Counted from the first letter of the stretch, positions 8,008 through 17,391 are shown. The stretch is 34,628 nt of DNA from Rubrivivax benzoatilyticus JA2 = ATCC BAA-35 (GCF_000190375.1 NZ_AEWG01000004.1:1-34628); one strand, 5' to 3'. Program-made: numbers and translations. The notes: generated from the letters alone by a model not told the origin.

Positions 8008-8985
8008 ATGAAGCGATGGTTGCGGGCCACCCTGGCCCTGCTGCTGGCCGCGCCTGCGGCGGCGGCCCTGGCCCAGGCGGCGACATTCCCCGAACGCGAC
8101 AAGCCGCTGCGCATCGTCGTGCCGTTCGCGGCCGGCGGCGGCGTCGACGCCGCCGCGCGGCTGCTGGGCACGCAGCTGCAGAAGCAGCTCGGCGTCACCG
8201 TCGTCGTCGAGAACCGCGCCGGCGGCAGCGGCACGATCGGCGGCCGTGCGGTGCTGTCCTCGCCGGCCGATGGCCAGACGCTGCTGTTCTCGGCGGCCAC
8301 GCACGTGCTCGCCAAGCAGGTGCTGAAGAACGCGCCCTACGACCCGCAGACCGACTTCGCGCCGGTGGCGCGTGTCGGCGAGGCGCCGCTGATGCTGGTG
8401 CTGGCCCCCAACCGGACACAGACCCGGCTGGCCGAGGTCCTCGGCACGATCCGCCAGCAGCCCGGCAAATGGTCGGCCGGCATCCCGGCGGCCGGCGCGC
8501 CCAGCCACCTGGCGACGCTGCTGATGGCGCGCGACGCGCGGCTCGAGCTCGCCTACGTGCCCTACAAGGGCACGCAGCCGGCGCTGATGGACGTCGCCGG
8601 CGGCCACACCGACCTGGTGTTGGACTCGATGATCTCGCTGCTGCCGCTGGCCAGGTCGGGCAAGGTGAAGCCGATCGCGATCACCGCGGCACGGCGCAGC
8701 GCGCTGGCGCCCGAGGTGCCGACCTTCAAGGAGAGCGGGCTGCCCGAGTTTGCCTATGCCTCCTGGTACGGCGTCTGGGCACCGGCCGCCACGCCACCGG
8801 CCCGCGTGGCGACCTTGAACACCGCGATCAACGCCGCCACCACCGAACTCGCGCGCAGCGGCGCCTGGGCCAAGCTGGGCATCACGCCGGTCACCGAGAG
8901 CGCCGAGCAGTTCAAGGGCTTCGTCGCGCGCGACGTCGCGCAGGGTGCCGAACTGCTGCGCAGCGCCGGGTTCCAGCCGGAGTGA
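8008..8985 (+). CDS. Bug/TctC-family periplasmic substrate-binding protein
   Basis: This 325-residue protein has a signal peptide ending at AAALAQA and the full signature of the Bug (tripartite tricarboxylate transporter receptor) family: PLRIVVPFAAGGGVDAAARLL, VVVENRAGGSGTIGG, DGQTLLF, VPYKGTQPALMDVAGGHTDL and the conserved EVPTFKESG. These periplasmic proteins bind carboxylates, aromatic acids or amino acids. No TctA/TctB membrane genes are in the window, which is common for the many orphan Bug proteins of Burkholderiales. The start is fixed by AGGAGA just upstream. A 6-bp hairpin (7957-7974) lies in the 5' untranslated region. Ligand unknown. Confidence 0.92.
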   Translation: MKRWLRATLALLLAAPAAAALAQAATFPERDKPLRIVVPFAAGGGVDAAARLLGTQLQKQLGVTVVVENRAGGSGTIGGRAVLSSPADGQTLLFSAATHVLAKQVLKNAPYDPQTDFAPVARVGEAPLMLVLAPNRTQTRLAEVLGTIRQQPGKWSAGIPAAGAPSHLATLLMARDARLELAYVPYKGTQPALMDVAGGHTDLVLDSMISLLPLARSGKVKPIAITAARRSALAPEVPTFKESGLPEFAYASWYGVWAPAATPPARVATLNTAINAATTELARSGAWAKLGITPVTESAEQFKGFVARDVAQGAELLRSAGFQPE

Positions 8986-8991
8986 CGGCGG

Positions 8992-9013
8992 CGCGCAGCC
9001 CTCCGGCTGCGCG
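8992..9013. terminator. Stem-loop after the Bug-type gene
   Basis: A 9-bp perfect inverted repeat (CGCGCAGCC / GGCTGCGCG) with a CTCC loop starts seven bases after the stop codon. There is no T-run, so it may be a weak terminator or a transcript 3' end stabiliser. Confidence 0.5.
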
Positions 9014-9028
9014 TCCGTCAGCGCGAGG

Positions 9029-9046
9029 TTTGACCGATTGGTCAAA
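9029..9046. promoter_or_regulatory. TetR-family operator 1 (autoregulatory), overlapping a -35 element
   Basis: TTTGACC-GATT-GGTCAAA is an 18-bp palindrome, 20 bp before the TetR gene. Its left half contains TTGACC, a good -35 element. TAGGCT (9054-9059) is a possible -10 after an 18-bp spacer. Transcription would then start almost at the ATG at 9067. The same core, TTGACC-N4-GGTCAA, recurs at 9702 before the SDR gene, so both are very likely sites for the encoded TetR protein. Confidence 0.8.
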
Positions 9047-9066
9047 AACAGTGTAGGCTGCGTCCC

Positions 9067-9651
9067 ATGCCGCGCGAACGCTGTTTCTCCGAAGCCGAGG
9101 TGCTGGAGCGTCTGACCGACGTCTTCGCCGCCCACGGCTACACCGGCACCAGCCTCGCGCTGCTGCAGCAGGCCACCGGCCTGGGCAAGCAGAGCCTGTA
9201 CAACGCCTTCGGCGACAAGCAGGCGATGTATCTGCAGGCCATCGACTGCGCGACGCGGCGTGCGGCACACGTCGCCGCCGCGATGCAGGGCGCGAGCGAC
9301 GGCCGCGCCGCGCTGCAGGCCTTCTTCGCCGCGATGCTGGACGACTGCGCCAGTCCCGACCCCGGGCGCAAGAGCTGCATCGTCACCACCGGCCTCGTCG
9401 AGGGCCTGGACGAGGCACCGCTGGCCTGGGCGCTGACCAGCCGCTGGCAGGCCACGCACGAACTGCTGCGCGCCAGCGTCGAACGCGGCCAGCGCGACGG
9501 TTCGGTCGCCAACCAAGCGCCGTCGGCCGACCTGGCCGAACTGCTGGCCGCACTCGTCAGCGGGCTGCGGGTCGCCGCCCGCGCCGGCCGCAGCCGCCAG
9601 CAGATGGAGCGGCTGGCGGCGCTGACCCTCGGAGTTCTCGACAGGGCCTGA
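9067..9651 (+). CDS. TetR/AcrR-family transcriptional repressor
   Basis: This 194-residue regulator has an N-terminal helix-turn-helix at ~10-55 (VFAAHGYTGTSLALLQQATG then LGKQSLYNAFGDKQAMYLQAI) and a ligand-binding C-terminal region typical of the TetR_C group found beside oxidoreductases, including GRKSCIVTTGLVEGLDEAPL. It probably represses itself and the downstream SDR gene, because each promoter region carries the same palindrome. No Shine-Dalgarno sequence precedes the ATG, and the predicted transcription start abuts it, so the message may be leaderless. The effector is unknown; in similar TetR-SDR pairs it is often an electrophile or quinone, which is inference here. Confidence 0.9.
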   Translation: MPRERCFSEAEVLERLTDVFAAHGYTGTSLALLQQATGLGKQSLYNAFGDKQAMYLQAIDCATRRAAHVAAAMQGASDGRAALQAFFAAMLDDCASPDPGRKSCIVTTGLVEGLDEAPLAWALTSRWQATHELLRASVERGQRDGSVANQAPSADLAELLAALVSGLRVAARAGRSRQQMERLAALTLGVLDRA

Positions 9652-9701
9652 TCCGCCCTGTGCCCGCCCGGCCGCGCGAGCGGCATTTCTTTCACCCTTT
9701 A

Positions 9702-9717
9702 TTGACCAAATGGTCAA
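9702..9717. promoter_or_regulatory. TetR-family operator 2 before the SDR gene
   Basis: TTGACC-AAAT-GGTCAA is a perfect 16-bp palindrome ending 13 bases before the SDR start codon. It shares both 6-bp half-sites and the 4-bp spacing with the site before the TetR gene. A TTTATT (9698-9703) could be the -10, so a repressor bound here would block promoter clearance. Confidence 0.8.
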
Positions 9718-9730
9718 GTTGGAGATCGTG

Positions 9731-10480
9731 ATGAACAAGCCCCTGGACGGAAAGATCGCGCTGGTCACCGGCGCCTCGCGTGGCATCGGCGAAGCGATCG
9801 CACGGCGGCTGGCCGCCGACGGCGCCGAGCTGGTGCTGCACTACGGCAGCGGCCGTGCCGAAGCCGAGGCCGTGGCCGCGGCGCTGCACGACGGCGGCCA
9901 CCGCGTGCACCTGCTGCAGGCCGACCTGGCGGCTGCCGACGGCGCCCGGCATCTGGTCGACGGCCTGAAGGCGCTGCCGCTGCCGCGTGTCGACATCCTC
10001 GTCAACAACGCCGGCGTCGCGCCGTTCGCGACGCTGGCCGAGACCACGCCCGAGGTCTTCGACAAGCTCCTCGCCGTCAACGTGCGCAGCCTGTTCTTCG
10101 TCACCCAGGGCGTGCTGCCGCTGATGCCCGACGGCGGCCGCGTCATCAACATCGGCAGCGCGGTGTCACGCACCGCCTTCCCCGGCATCACGGCCTACGC
10201 CGCCACCAAGGGTTTCGTCGACGTGCTGACGCTGCAGCTGGCGGCCGAACTGGGCCCGCGCCGCATCACCGCCAACGTCGTCGCGCCGGGCGCGATCGAC
10301 ACGCGCATGAGCACCTGGATCCACGCCCCGGGCGGCCAGGAGACGCTGGCCCAGGTGCAGGCGCTGCCGGGCATCGGCCAGCCGGCGCAGGTGGCCGGCG
10401 TCGTCGCCTTCCTGGCCGGGCCGGACGGTGCCTGGACGACGGGCCAGGTCGTCGACGCCAGTGGCGGCACCAAGCTCTGA
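9731..10480 (+). CDS. Short-chain dehydrogenase/reductase (classical SDR)
   Basis: This 249-residue protein is a complete classical SDR. It has the cofactor motif TGASRGIG at 13-20, NNAG at 92-95, catalytic serine S143 in NIGSAVS, and Y156/K160 in YAATK. The end, DASGGTKL, is typical of 3-oxoacyl-ACP reductase-like SDRs. The tyrosine is followed by AATKGFVDVLTLQLAAELG as in most active members, so NAD(P)(H)-dependent alcohol/ketone conversion is expected; the substrate is not predictable. The ATG at 9731 was chosen over one at 9710 because GGAG lies six bases upstream and the earlier ATG falls inside the operator. Control by the adjacent TetR protein is strongly suggested by the shared palindrome. 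Confidence 0.93.
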   Translation: MNKPLDGKIALVTGASRGIGEAIARRLAADGAELVLHYGSGRAEAEAVAAALHDGGHRVHLLQADLAAADGARHLVDGLKALPLPRVDILVNNAGVAPFATLAETTPEVFDKLLAVNVRSLFFVTQGVLPLMPDGGRVINIGSAVSRTAFPGITAYAATKGFVDVLTLQLAAELGPRRITANVVAPGAIDTRMSTWIHAPGGQETLAQVQALPGIGQPAQVAGVVAFLAGPDGAWTTGQVVDASGGTKL

Positions 10481-10596
10481 GTTCCGGGGCGGCGGCCGGA
10501 GCGTGGACTGTTCCGCGCTCTGTCCTTCGCATTCGGGACGTCGCGGGCATTCCCGCACCCGAGGGCGGGGCGGCCGCCGAATAATGCGCAGCCCAT

Positions 10597-10619
10597 CCCG
10601 CAGGCCGCTCGCCTGCGGG
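10597..10619. terminator. Stem-loop between the SDR gene and the hybrid kinase
   Basis: CCCGCAGGC-CGCTC-GCCTGCGGG is a perfect 9-bp inverted repeat. No T-run follows. It lies 116 bases after the SDR stop and 82 bases before the kinase ATG, so it may end SDR transcription or sit in the kinase 5' leader. Confidence 0.45.
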
Positions 10620-10652
10620 TGCCAGGCCTGGCCCGAGTGACCGGAGCGCGCC

Positions 10653-10701
10653 GTGACCCCAGCTGCCGTTCGTTCTCCCGCCCCGGCGCATCCGCGTGCG
10701 C

Positions 10702-10709
<8 letters not shown>
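10653..10709 (+). other. Possible 18-residue leader ORF overlapping the kinase start
   Basis: A GTG at 10653 with GGAG six bases upstream opens a 19-codon frame (MTPAAVRSPAPAHPRAHA) whose TGA at 10707-10709 lies just inside the kinase gene. The kinase ATG at 10702 has no recognisable Shine-Dalgarno sequence of its own. Translational coupling is plausible, but in such GC-rich DNA a short open frame may be chance. Confidence 0.25.
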
Positions 10710-12654
<1,945 letters not shown>

Positions 12655-12712
12655 AGCACGCGGGCTCGCCGATTGCAGCCCCGCGCGCCGCCGCTGCCCG
12701 CCAGGGGCCCCC

Positions 12713-13171
12713 ATGCCCGACTTCAAGCGCCTGTTCTTCGCCGTCGACATCGCCGCGCCGCCGGCGCTGGTCTGCCAGCGCATGCTGGACCCCGAGGACT
12801 ACCGCGACTGGACCACGGCCTTCTGCGAAGGCTCGCATTACGAGGGCCGCTGGCTGGCCGGCGAGCGCATCCGCTTCCTGGCGCCCGGCGGCGACGGCAT
12901 GCTGTCCGAGATCGCCGGGCACCGGCCCGGCGATTACACCTCGCTGCGCCACCTCGGCGTGCTGTCCAACGGCGAGGAGGACACCAGCGGCGACGCCGCC
13001 GAAGCCTGGGCCGGCGCACTCGAGAACTACCGCTTCGTGCCCACGCCCGAGGGCACGCGCGTCGAGGTGGAACAGGACGTCACCCCGGCCTACGAGGCCT
13101 ACCTGGCCGCCGCCTGGCCGAAAGCGCTGCAGAGGCTGAAGGCGCTGTGCGAACGCGGCGCACCGGGCTGA
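12713..13171 (+). CDS. SRPBCC/START-like domain protein
   Basis: This 152-residue protein looks like a small SRPBCC (AHSA1-like) fold: an N-terminal strand FKRLFFAVDIAAPPALVCQRMLD, aromatic-rich middle strands (YEGRWLAGERIRFLAPGG; MLSEIAGHRPGDYTSLRHLG), and a C-terminal amphipathic helix (AYEAYLAAAWPKALQRLKAL). The family binds hydrophobic ligands in a deep cavity. It has no signal peptide and should be cytosolic. It starts 58 bp after the kinase gene and is followed 52 bp later by the RibD-like gene on the same strand, so the three may be co-transcribed. Function unknown. Confidence 0.8.
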   Translation: MPDFKRLFFAVDIAAPPALVCQRMLDPEDYRDWTTAFCEGSHYEGRWLAGERIRFLAPGGDGMLSEIAGHRPGDYTSLRHLGVLSNGEEDTSGDAAEAWAGALENYRFVPTPEGTRVEVEQDVTPAYEAYLAAAWPKALQRLKALCERGAPG

Positions 13172-13223
13172 AGGCGTGCGCGCTGGGCCGACAATCGCCG
13201 CCCCACGCCACCCGCCCGCGACC

Positions 13224-13928
13224 ATGTCCCGCCCCGTCACGACTCTCTTCATGCTGTCCTCGGTGGACGGCAAGATCTCCACCGGCGACGTCGACACGCG
13301 CGACTTCGACCGCGACCTGCCGGCGCTGCCCGGCGTCGGCGAGGGCCTGGCGCAGTACTACGAGCTGGAGCGCTGCACCGACCTGTTCGCGCTGAACAGC
13401 GGCCGCGTGATGGCCAAGATCGGCGTCAACGTGGCCGGGCCGGCGACCGTGCGGCTGCCGGTCAGCTTCGTCATCGCCGACGACCACCATCTGACGCTGG
13501 CCGGCATCGACCACCTGCTCGGACGCTGCCGCCGGCTGTTTCTGGCGACCGCCAACCCCGCACACCCGGTGTTTGCCCGCCAGGGCGCCGAAGGGCTGGA
13601 GATCCTGCCGTTCGACGGCCGCATCGACTTCGGCGAGCTGCTGCGCACGCTGAAGGCGCTGCACGGCGTCGAGCGCCTGACGATCCAGACCGGCGGCACG
13701 CTGAACGCGCTGCTGCTGCGCCAGGGCCTGGTCGACCGCGTGTCGCTGGTGCTGGCCCCGGCGCTGGTGGGCGGCGCGACGACGCCGACGCTGGTCGACG
13801 GCGCGCCGCTGCGCGACGCCGCCGAACTGCGCCAGGTGAAGGCCCTGGTGCTCGACGAGGTGCGCCGGCTGCAGCACTCGTGGCTGCTGCTGAACTACGA
13901 GGTGATCAACGGCGAAGGCGCTCCCTAG
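13224..13928 (+). CDS. RibD C-terminal/dihydrofolate reductase-fold NADPH reductase
   Basis: This 234-residue protein matches the RibD_C (bacterial DHFR-like) fold: MLSSVDGKISTGD at the N-terminus, LNSGRVMAKIGVN, and TIQTGGTLNALLLRQGLVDRVSLVLAPALVGG near residues 155-190. The glycine-rich TGG and the APALVGG loop are the family's NADPH-binding features. Members reduce 5-amino-6-ribosylamino-uracil phosphate in riboflavin synthesis or act on other substrates. This copy lacks the deaminase half and rib neighbours, so a role in riboflavin synthesis is uncertain. Its TAG stop lies in a CTAG palindrome that also contains the stop of the opposing gene. Confidence 0.85.
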   Translation: MSRPVTTLFMLSSVDGKISTGDVDTRDFDRDLPALPGVGEGLAQYYELERCTDLFALNSGRVMAKIGVNVAGPATVRLPVSFVIADDHHLTLAGIDHLLGRCRRLFLATANPAHPVFARQGAEGLEILPFDGRIDFGELLRTLKALHGVERLTIQTGGTLNALLLRQGLVDRVSLVLAPALVGGATTPTLVDGAPLRDAAELRQVKALVLDEVRRLQHSWLLLNYEVINGEGAP

Positions 13929-14935
13929 CGCGGCGGCGGCAGTTCCTCGCCCAGCGCGCGCCGCCACAGCCAGGCCAGGCCCAGGCGCACGTCGAGGCGG
14001 GCGCTGCGCTGCTCGGGCGTGGCCAGCGGCCGAACCGGGCTGTGCCGTTCGGCGACGGCGAACGTGAACACGTAGGCCGGCTCCTGGCCCATGCGCAGGT
14101 CGGTGACGAAGAGCTCGTCGCCGTCGGCGTGCAGCTTGTAGAAGCCCTTGCTGAACGCGGCGACGAGGCGCACGCCGGCGATGTCCTGCAGCGCCGGGGC
14201 GAGCGCGGTGCCGCGGTCGAAGCGGTCGAAACGCATCGTCGGCGTCTCGTCGAGCAGCGAGTAGAAGCCCTCGTGGTAGTGCGCCCCGTCGATCGCGACG
14301 ACGCGCCAGAGCACGGTGTTGAAGGCCGTCGGCGTGACCAGCACCTGCCCGGCGGTGATGCCCTGCGCCGCCAGCGAGGCACGCGCCACGCGCTCTACCT
14401 GGGCCTGCGCCACCGCGCTCCAGCCCAGGTAGGCGCAGCCCAGCAGCAGCCCGGCGGCGTTGGCGCGCAGCCCGCGGGCGCTGCCGCGCGACGCCAGCGC
14501 CCAGCCGGCGCCGGCCAGGAGCGGCAGCGTGAACAGCGGGTCGATGATGAAGATGCTGCCGACGGCGTACGGCCAGTCACTGAACGGCAGCGCCAGCCGC
14601 GTGCCGTAGACCGTCATCGTGTCCAGCAGCGGGTGGGTGACGAGCGCCAGCCACAGCGCCAGCCACCAGCGCCGCCACAGCGCGCCCTCGCCGTGCAGCC
14701 GCGCCACGGCGGCGGCCAGCGGCAGCGACAGCAGCGTCAGCCAGAACAGCGAGTGCGTGGCGCCACGGTGCAGCACCATGTTGCGGATGGCGTCGCCGTG
14801 GTCGACCAGCACGTCCAGGTCGGGCAGCGTGCCGGCCACCGCGCCCCATGCCGCGGCCTTCCAGACCGCGGTGCGCCGGCCCATCACCGCCACGCTGACG
14901 GCGGCGCCCAGCGCCAGTTGCGAAACGGAGTCCAT
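13925..14935 (-). CDS. YdjM/DUF457-like inner-membrane metal-dependent hydrolase
   Basis: This 336-residue integral membrane protein has the family's histidine/aspartate motifs in its first half: GTLPDLDVLVDHGD, HRGATHSLFW and THPLLDTMTVYGTR, followed by FSDWPYAVGSIFIIDPLFTLPLL. About five transmembrane helices cover residues ~5-165; the C-terminal ~170 residues are mostly soluble and begin QAQVERVARASL. The family (LexA-regulated YdjM in E. coli) is predicted to be a membrane-bound metal-dependent hydrolase acting on lipids; the substrate is not established. It meets the RibD-like gene tail to tail with shared stop-codon bases (CTAG). Confidence 0.85.
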   Translation of the reverse strand: MDSVSQLALGAAVSVAVMGRRTAVWKAAAWGAVAGTLPDLDVLVDHGDAIRNMVLHRGATHSLFWLTLLSLPLAAAVARLHGEGALWRRWWLALWLALVTHPLLDTMTVYGTRLALPFSDWPYAVGSIFIIDPLFTLPLLAGAGWALASRGSARGLRANAAGLLLGCAYLGWSAVAQAQVERVARASLAAQGITAGQVLVTPTAFNTVLWRVVAIDGAHYHEGFYSLLDETPTMRFDRFDRGTALAPALQDIAGVRLVAAFSKGFYKLHADGDELFVTDLRMGQEPAYVFTFAVAERHSPVRPLATPEQRSARLDVRLGLAWLWRRALGEELPPPR

Positions 14936-14993
14936 GGCCGATTCTGGCGGTGGCGGCCTTGTGCCCTGGGCCGCTCCGGGGTTGGCCGGCCCT

Positions 14994-15106
14994 GGCGCCA
15001 GGCCACGCGGGTGGCCTGGCGCCGGGTTCGGCCGCGACCGGCCCGCGCCGGCGCCTGCGGATGGCAGGCGCGGCGGGCCGGCTCACGCCCCGGCTCGTGA
15101 CCGGGG
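14994..15106. terminator. Cluster of three strong stem-loops between leuA and the YdjM-like gene
   Basis: The 243-bp gap holds three consecutive inverted repeats. First: GGCGCCAGGCCAC / GTGGCCTGGCGCC, perfect 13 bp with a GCGG loop (14994-15023). Second: an imperfect long hairpin (15038-15081) whose inner 8 bp, GCGCCTGC / GCAGGCGC, is perfect. Third: CCCCGG / CCGGGG (15088-15106). None has a T-run in either direction. They lie downstream of leuA and upstream of the YdjM-like gene, so they may end leuA transcription in a Rho-assisted way or protect its 3' end. Confidence 0.5.
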
Positions 15107-15178
15107 TGTGCACGCGGGCGCGGGGTGAGGGCGCGCCGCGTGACGTCGTGGAAGGCGACGCGGGAGCTCTGGGCCTGT

Positions 15179-16855
15179 TCAGCCCGCCGCCCCCAGCCGC
15201 GCCGCCGCGCTGAGCACGGCCAGCACGCCGGCGGTGGCGATGTCGGCGTGGCGCCCGGCGCCGAAACGTGTGCCGGCCACGCCCGGCGCGGTGGCCTCGA
15301 CCAGCGCCCAGGCGGCGGCGTCGGAACCGCCGCCGATCGAACGCTCCTCGAAGTGCACGATCTCCAGCGCGATGCCGAAGGCGCTGCGCAGCGCCTGCGC
15401 CGCCGCGTCCACCGGGCCGGCGCCGCGGCCGACGAGGTGGCGCGCGCTGCCGTCGGCGCCGGTGACGTCCAGGCTGATCTCGACGCCGCCCGGCACCGCC
15501 GCCAGCGCGTGGCCTTGCCAGCCCAGCGCGCCGCCGGCGGCCGTCGGCGCCAGGTAGGCGGCGTCGAACAGCTGCCACAGCGTGTCGGCGTCGACCTCGG
15601 CTTCGGCGGCGTCGGCGTGCGCCTGCACGACGCTGCTGAACTCCACCTGCAGCCGGCGCGGCATCGCCAGGCCGTGGTGGCGCTCCATCAGCCAGGCGAT
15701 GCCGCCCTTGCCCGACTGGCTGTTCACGCGGATCAGGCCGTCGTAGGTGCGGCCCAGGTCCTGCGGGTCCACCGGCAGGTAGGGCACCTGCCAAAGGCCG
15801 CCCGGCTCCTGCGCCGCCATGCCCTTGCGGATGGCGTCCTGGTGCGAGCCCGAGAAGGCCGTGAAGACGAGGTCGCCGGCGTACGGGTGGCGCGGGTGCA
15901 GCGGCAGGCCGGTGCAGGCCTCGACTTCGCGCGCGACGTGGCCGATGTCCGAGAAGTCCAGCCCCGGCGCCACGCCCAGCGCGTAGAGGTTGAGCGCCAG
16001 CGTCACCAGATCGACGTTGCCGCTGCGCTCGCCGTTGCCGAACAGCGTGCCTTCGACCCGCTGCGCGCCGGCCAGCAGCGCCAGTTCGGCGCAGGCCACG
16101 CCGGTGCCGCGGTCGTTGTGCGGGTGGATCGACAGCACGACGTGCTGGCGGCGCGGCAGGCGCCGGTGCATCCACTCGATCTGGTCGGCGAAGACGTTGG
16201 GCGTGGCGACCTCCACCGTCGTCGGCAGGTTCAGGATCACCGGGCGGCCGGGGCCGGCGTCCCAGGCTTCCAGCGCCGCGCTGCAGGCGGCGAGCGACAC
16301 CTCGGGCTCGGTCATGCAGAAGGTCTCGGGCGAGTACTGCAGCACCCATTCGGTCTCGGGCGCGGCGTCGGTCAGCGTGCGCAGCAGGCGCACGTGGCGG
16401 TCGACGAAGGCCAGCACCTCGTCCACGCCCATGCCGAAGACGACGCGGCGCCACAGCGGCGCGGTGGCGTTGTAGAGGTGCACGATGGCGCGGCGCGCGC
16501 CGCGCAGCGACTCGACGGTGCGCACCAGCAGGTCTTCACGCGCCTGGGTCATCACCATCGGCGTCACGTCGGCGGGCAGGCGCTGCTCGTCGATCAGGCG
16601 GCGCACGAAGGCATGGTCGGTGGCCGACGCGGCCGGGAAGCCGACCTCGATCTCCTTGAAGCCGACGCCGACGAGCAGCTCGAACAGGCGCAGCTTGCGC
16701 TCGGCGTTCATCGGCTCGAACAGCGCCTGGTTGCCGTCGCGCAGGTCGGTGGACAGCCAGACGGGCGCCTGGACGAGCGTCTGCGACGGCCAGCGGCGGC
16801 TGTCCATCACGGGGGCGGGATAGGGGCGGTACTTGGTCTCGGGGGCTTGCAGCAT
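15179..16855 (-). CDS. leuA: 2-isopropylmalate synthase
   Basis: This 558-residue enzyme condenses acetyl-CoA with 2-oxoisovalerate, the first committed step of leucine synthesis. It belongs to the longer LeuA type: KYRPYPAPVMDSRRWPSQ, then the catalytic STDLRDGNQALFEPM, GFKEIEVGFPAAS, the metal-binding HPHNDRGTG and LFGNGERSGNVDLVTLALN. The C-terminal ~130 residues form the regulatory domain for leucine feedback. All catalytic motifs are intact. The start at 16855 is fixed by homology of the N-terminus (KYRP motif) and by GAGG five bases upstream. That GAGG lies inside a 12-bp inverted repeat whose partner is 131 bases upstream, and a short ORF rich in Leu codons precedes it, so leader control is likely. 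No other leu genes are nearby. Confidence 0.95.
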   Translation of the reverse strand: MLQAPETKYRPYPAPVMDSRRWPSQTLVQAPVWLSTDLRDGNQALFEPMNAERKLRLFELLVGVGFKEIEVGFPAASATDHAFVRRLIDEQRLPADVTPMVMTQAREDLLVRTVESLRGARRAIVHLYNATAPLWRRVVFGMGVDEVLAFVDRHVRLLRTLTDAAPETEWVLQYSPETFCMTEPEVSLAACSAALEAWDAGPGRPVILNLPTTVEVATPNVFADQIEWMHRRLPRRQHVVLSIHPHNDRGTGVACAELALLAGAQRVEGTLFGNGERSGNVDLVTLALNLYALGVAPGLDFSDIGHVAREVEACTGLPLHPRHPYAGDLVFTAFSGSHQDAIRKGMAAQEPGGLWQVPYLPVDPQDLGRTYDGLIRVNSQSGKGGIAWLMERHHGLAMPRRLQVEFSSVVQAHADAAEAEVDADTLWQLFDAAYLAPTAAGGALGWQGHALAAVPGGVEISLDVTGADGSARHLVGRGAGPVDAAAQALRSAFGIALEIVHFEERSIGGGSDAAAWALVEATAPGVAGTRFGAGRHADIATAGVLAVLSAAARLGAAG

Positions 16856-17122
16856 CGGGGCCTCGAAGCGGTGCGCCGCGCGGCCCTCGAGCGGGCGGCG
16901 TGCGGACGCGGGTCTACGGACGACAGGGCGGGGGGAACGTGCTGCGGATGCCGGCGAACGGCACGTCGCTCCCCTGCGGTGCCCTGGCAGGCGCCGCTTC
17001 GAGGCCGGGATCTGGGGGAGTGTCTAGCGACCCGCGAACGGGGTCGTGTCAGCCGCGCGCACGTGCGGATCCCGGCCCAGCGTCAGGCATAGGCGTAGGG
17101 AGTGCGGGAGGCGGGCGGGCAT
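16856..17122 (-). promoter_or_regulatory. Structured leuA leader with competing helices and sequestered ribosome binding site
   Basis: Three arms are visible. Arm A (17068-17077) and arm B (17003-17012) are perfectly complementary over 10 bp; arm A lies directly after the last Leu codon of the short leader ORF. Arm B' (16995-17006, CGCTTCGAGGCC) and arm C (16859-16870, GGCCTCGAAGCG) are perfectly complementary over 12 bp, with GCGCC/GGCGC extending the stem past a two-base bulge. B and B' share four bases, so A:B and B':C compete. Arm C contains the leuA Shine-Dalgarno sequence. No U-run terminator is seen, pointing to translational rather than transcriptional control. The direction of control is not clear from sequence. 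Confidence 0.5.
17024..17122 (-). CDS. Candidate leuA leader peptide (32 residues, Leu-containing)
   Basis: An ATG at 17122 opens a 32-codon frame with the segment SLRLCLTLG. Its four closely spaced Leu codons are CTA (17096-17098), CTA (17090-17092), CTG (17084-17086) and CTG (17078-17080). CTA is very rare in the surrounding genes, as is common in leucine attenuator peptides. The frame ends at TAG (17024-17026), 17 bases before the first leader helix partner. No Shine-Dalgarno sequence precedes the ATG; a CATAAT element (17130-17135, minus strand) sits where a promoter -10 would make the message nearly leaderless. Suggestive, not proven. Confidence 0.35.
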   Translation of the reverse strand: MPARLPHSLRLCLTLGRDPHVRAADTTPFAGR

Positions 17123-17391
17123 GGGGGGGATTATGGGGGAAGGCGGAGGGGCGGCCGGAGGGGACGGTTGGTGGGGGATGACGGCTTCAGATTGATCCGG
17201 CGTGCTCGCGCGACTGTGACTGTGTCGGAGAGCCCGCTGCAACGGGCAGCAGACATTCACAGGTTACTGCACCGAACTGCTCAAGCGCCTGAGCGAGAAT
17301 CGAGCTTCAGCCGTGCCGACCGCCAGGGAGAAGCGGTTGGTGGCCCCCTCTGAATCGCCCCATTGCTCCGTTGCCTGCAAAGGTTCACCGC
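17123..17391. other. Divergent region between leuA leader and the Septu-like genes
   Basis: This stretch contains the presumed promoters of leuA (minus) and of the ATPase gene (plus). It starts with a G-rich tract (17123-17180) and changes near 17190 to less GC-rich sequence like that of the downstream pair, which probably marks the left edge of the inserted block. A small hairpin GCCCG-CTGCAA-CGGGC lies at 17232-17247. No tRNA, direct repeat or integrase was recognised here. Confidence 0.4.
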
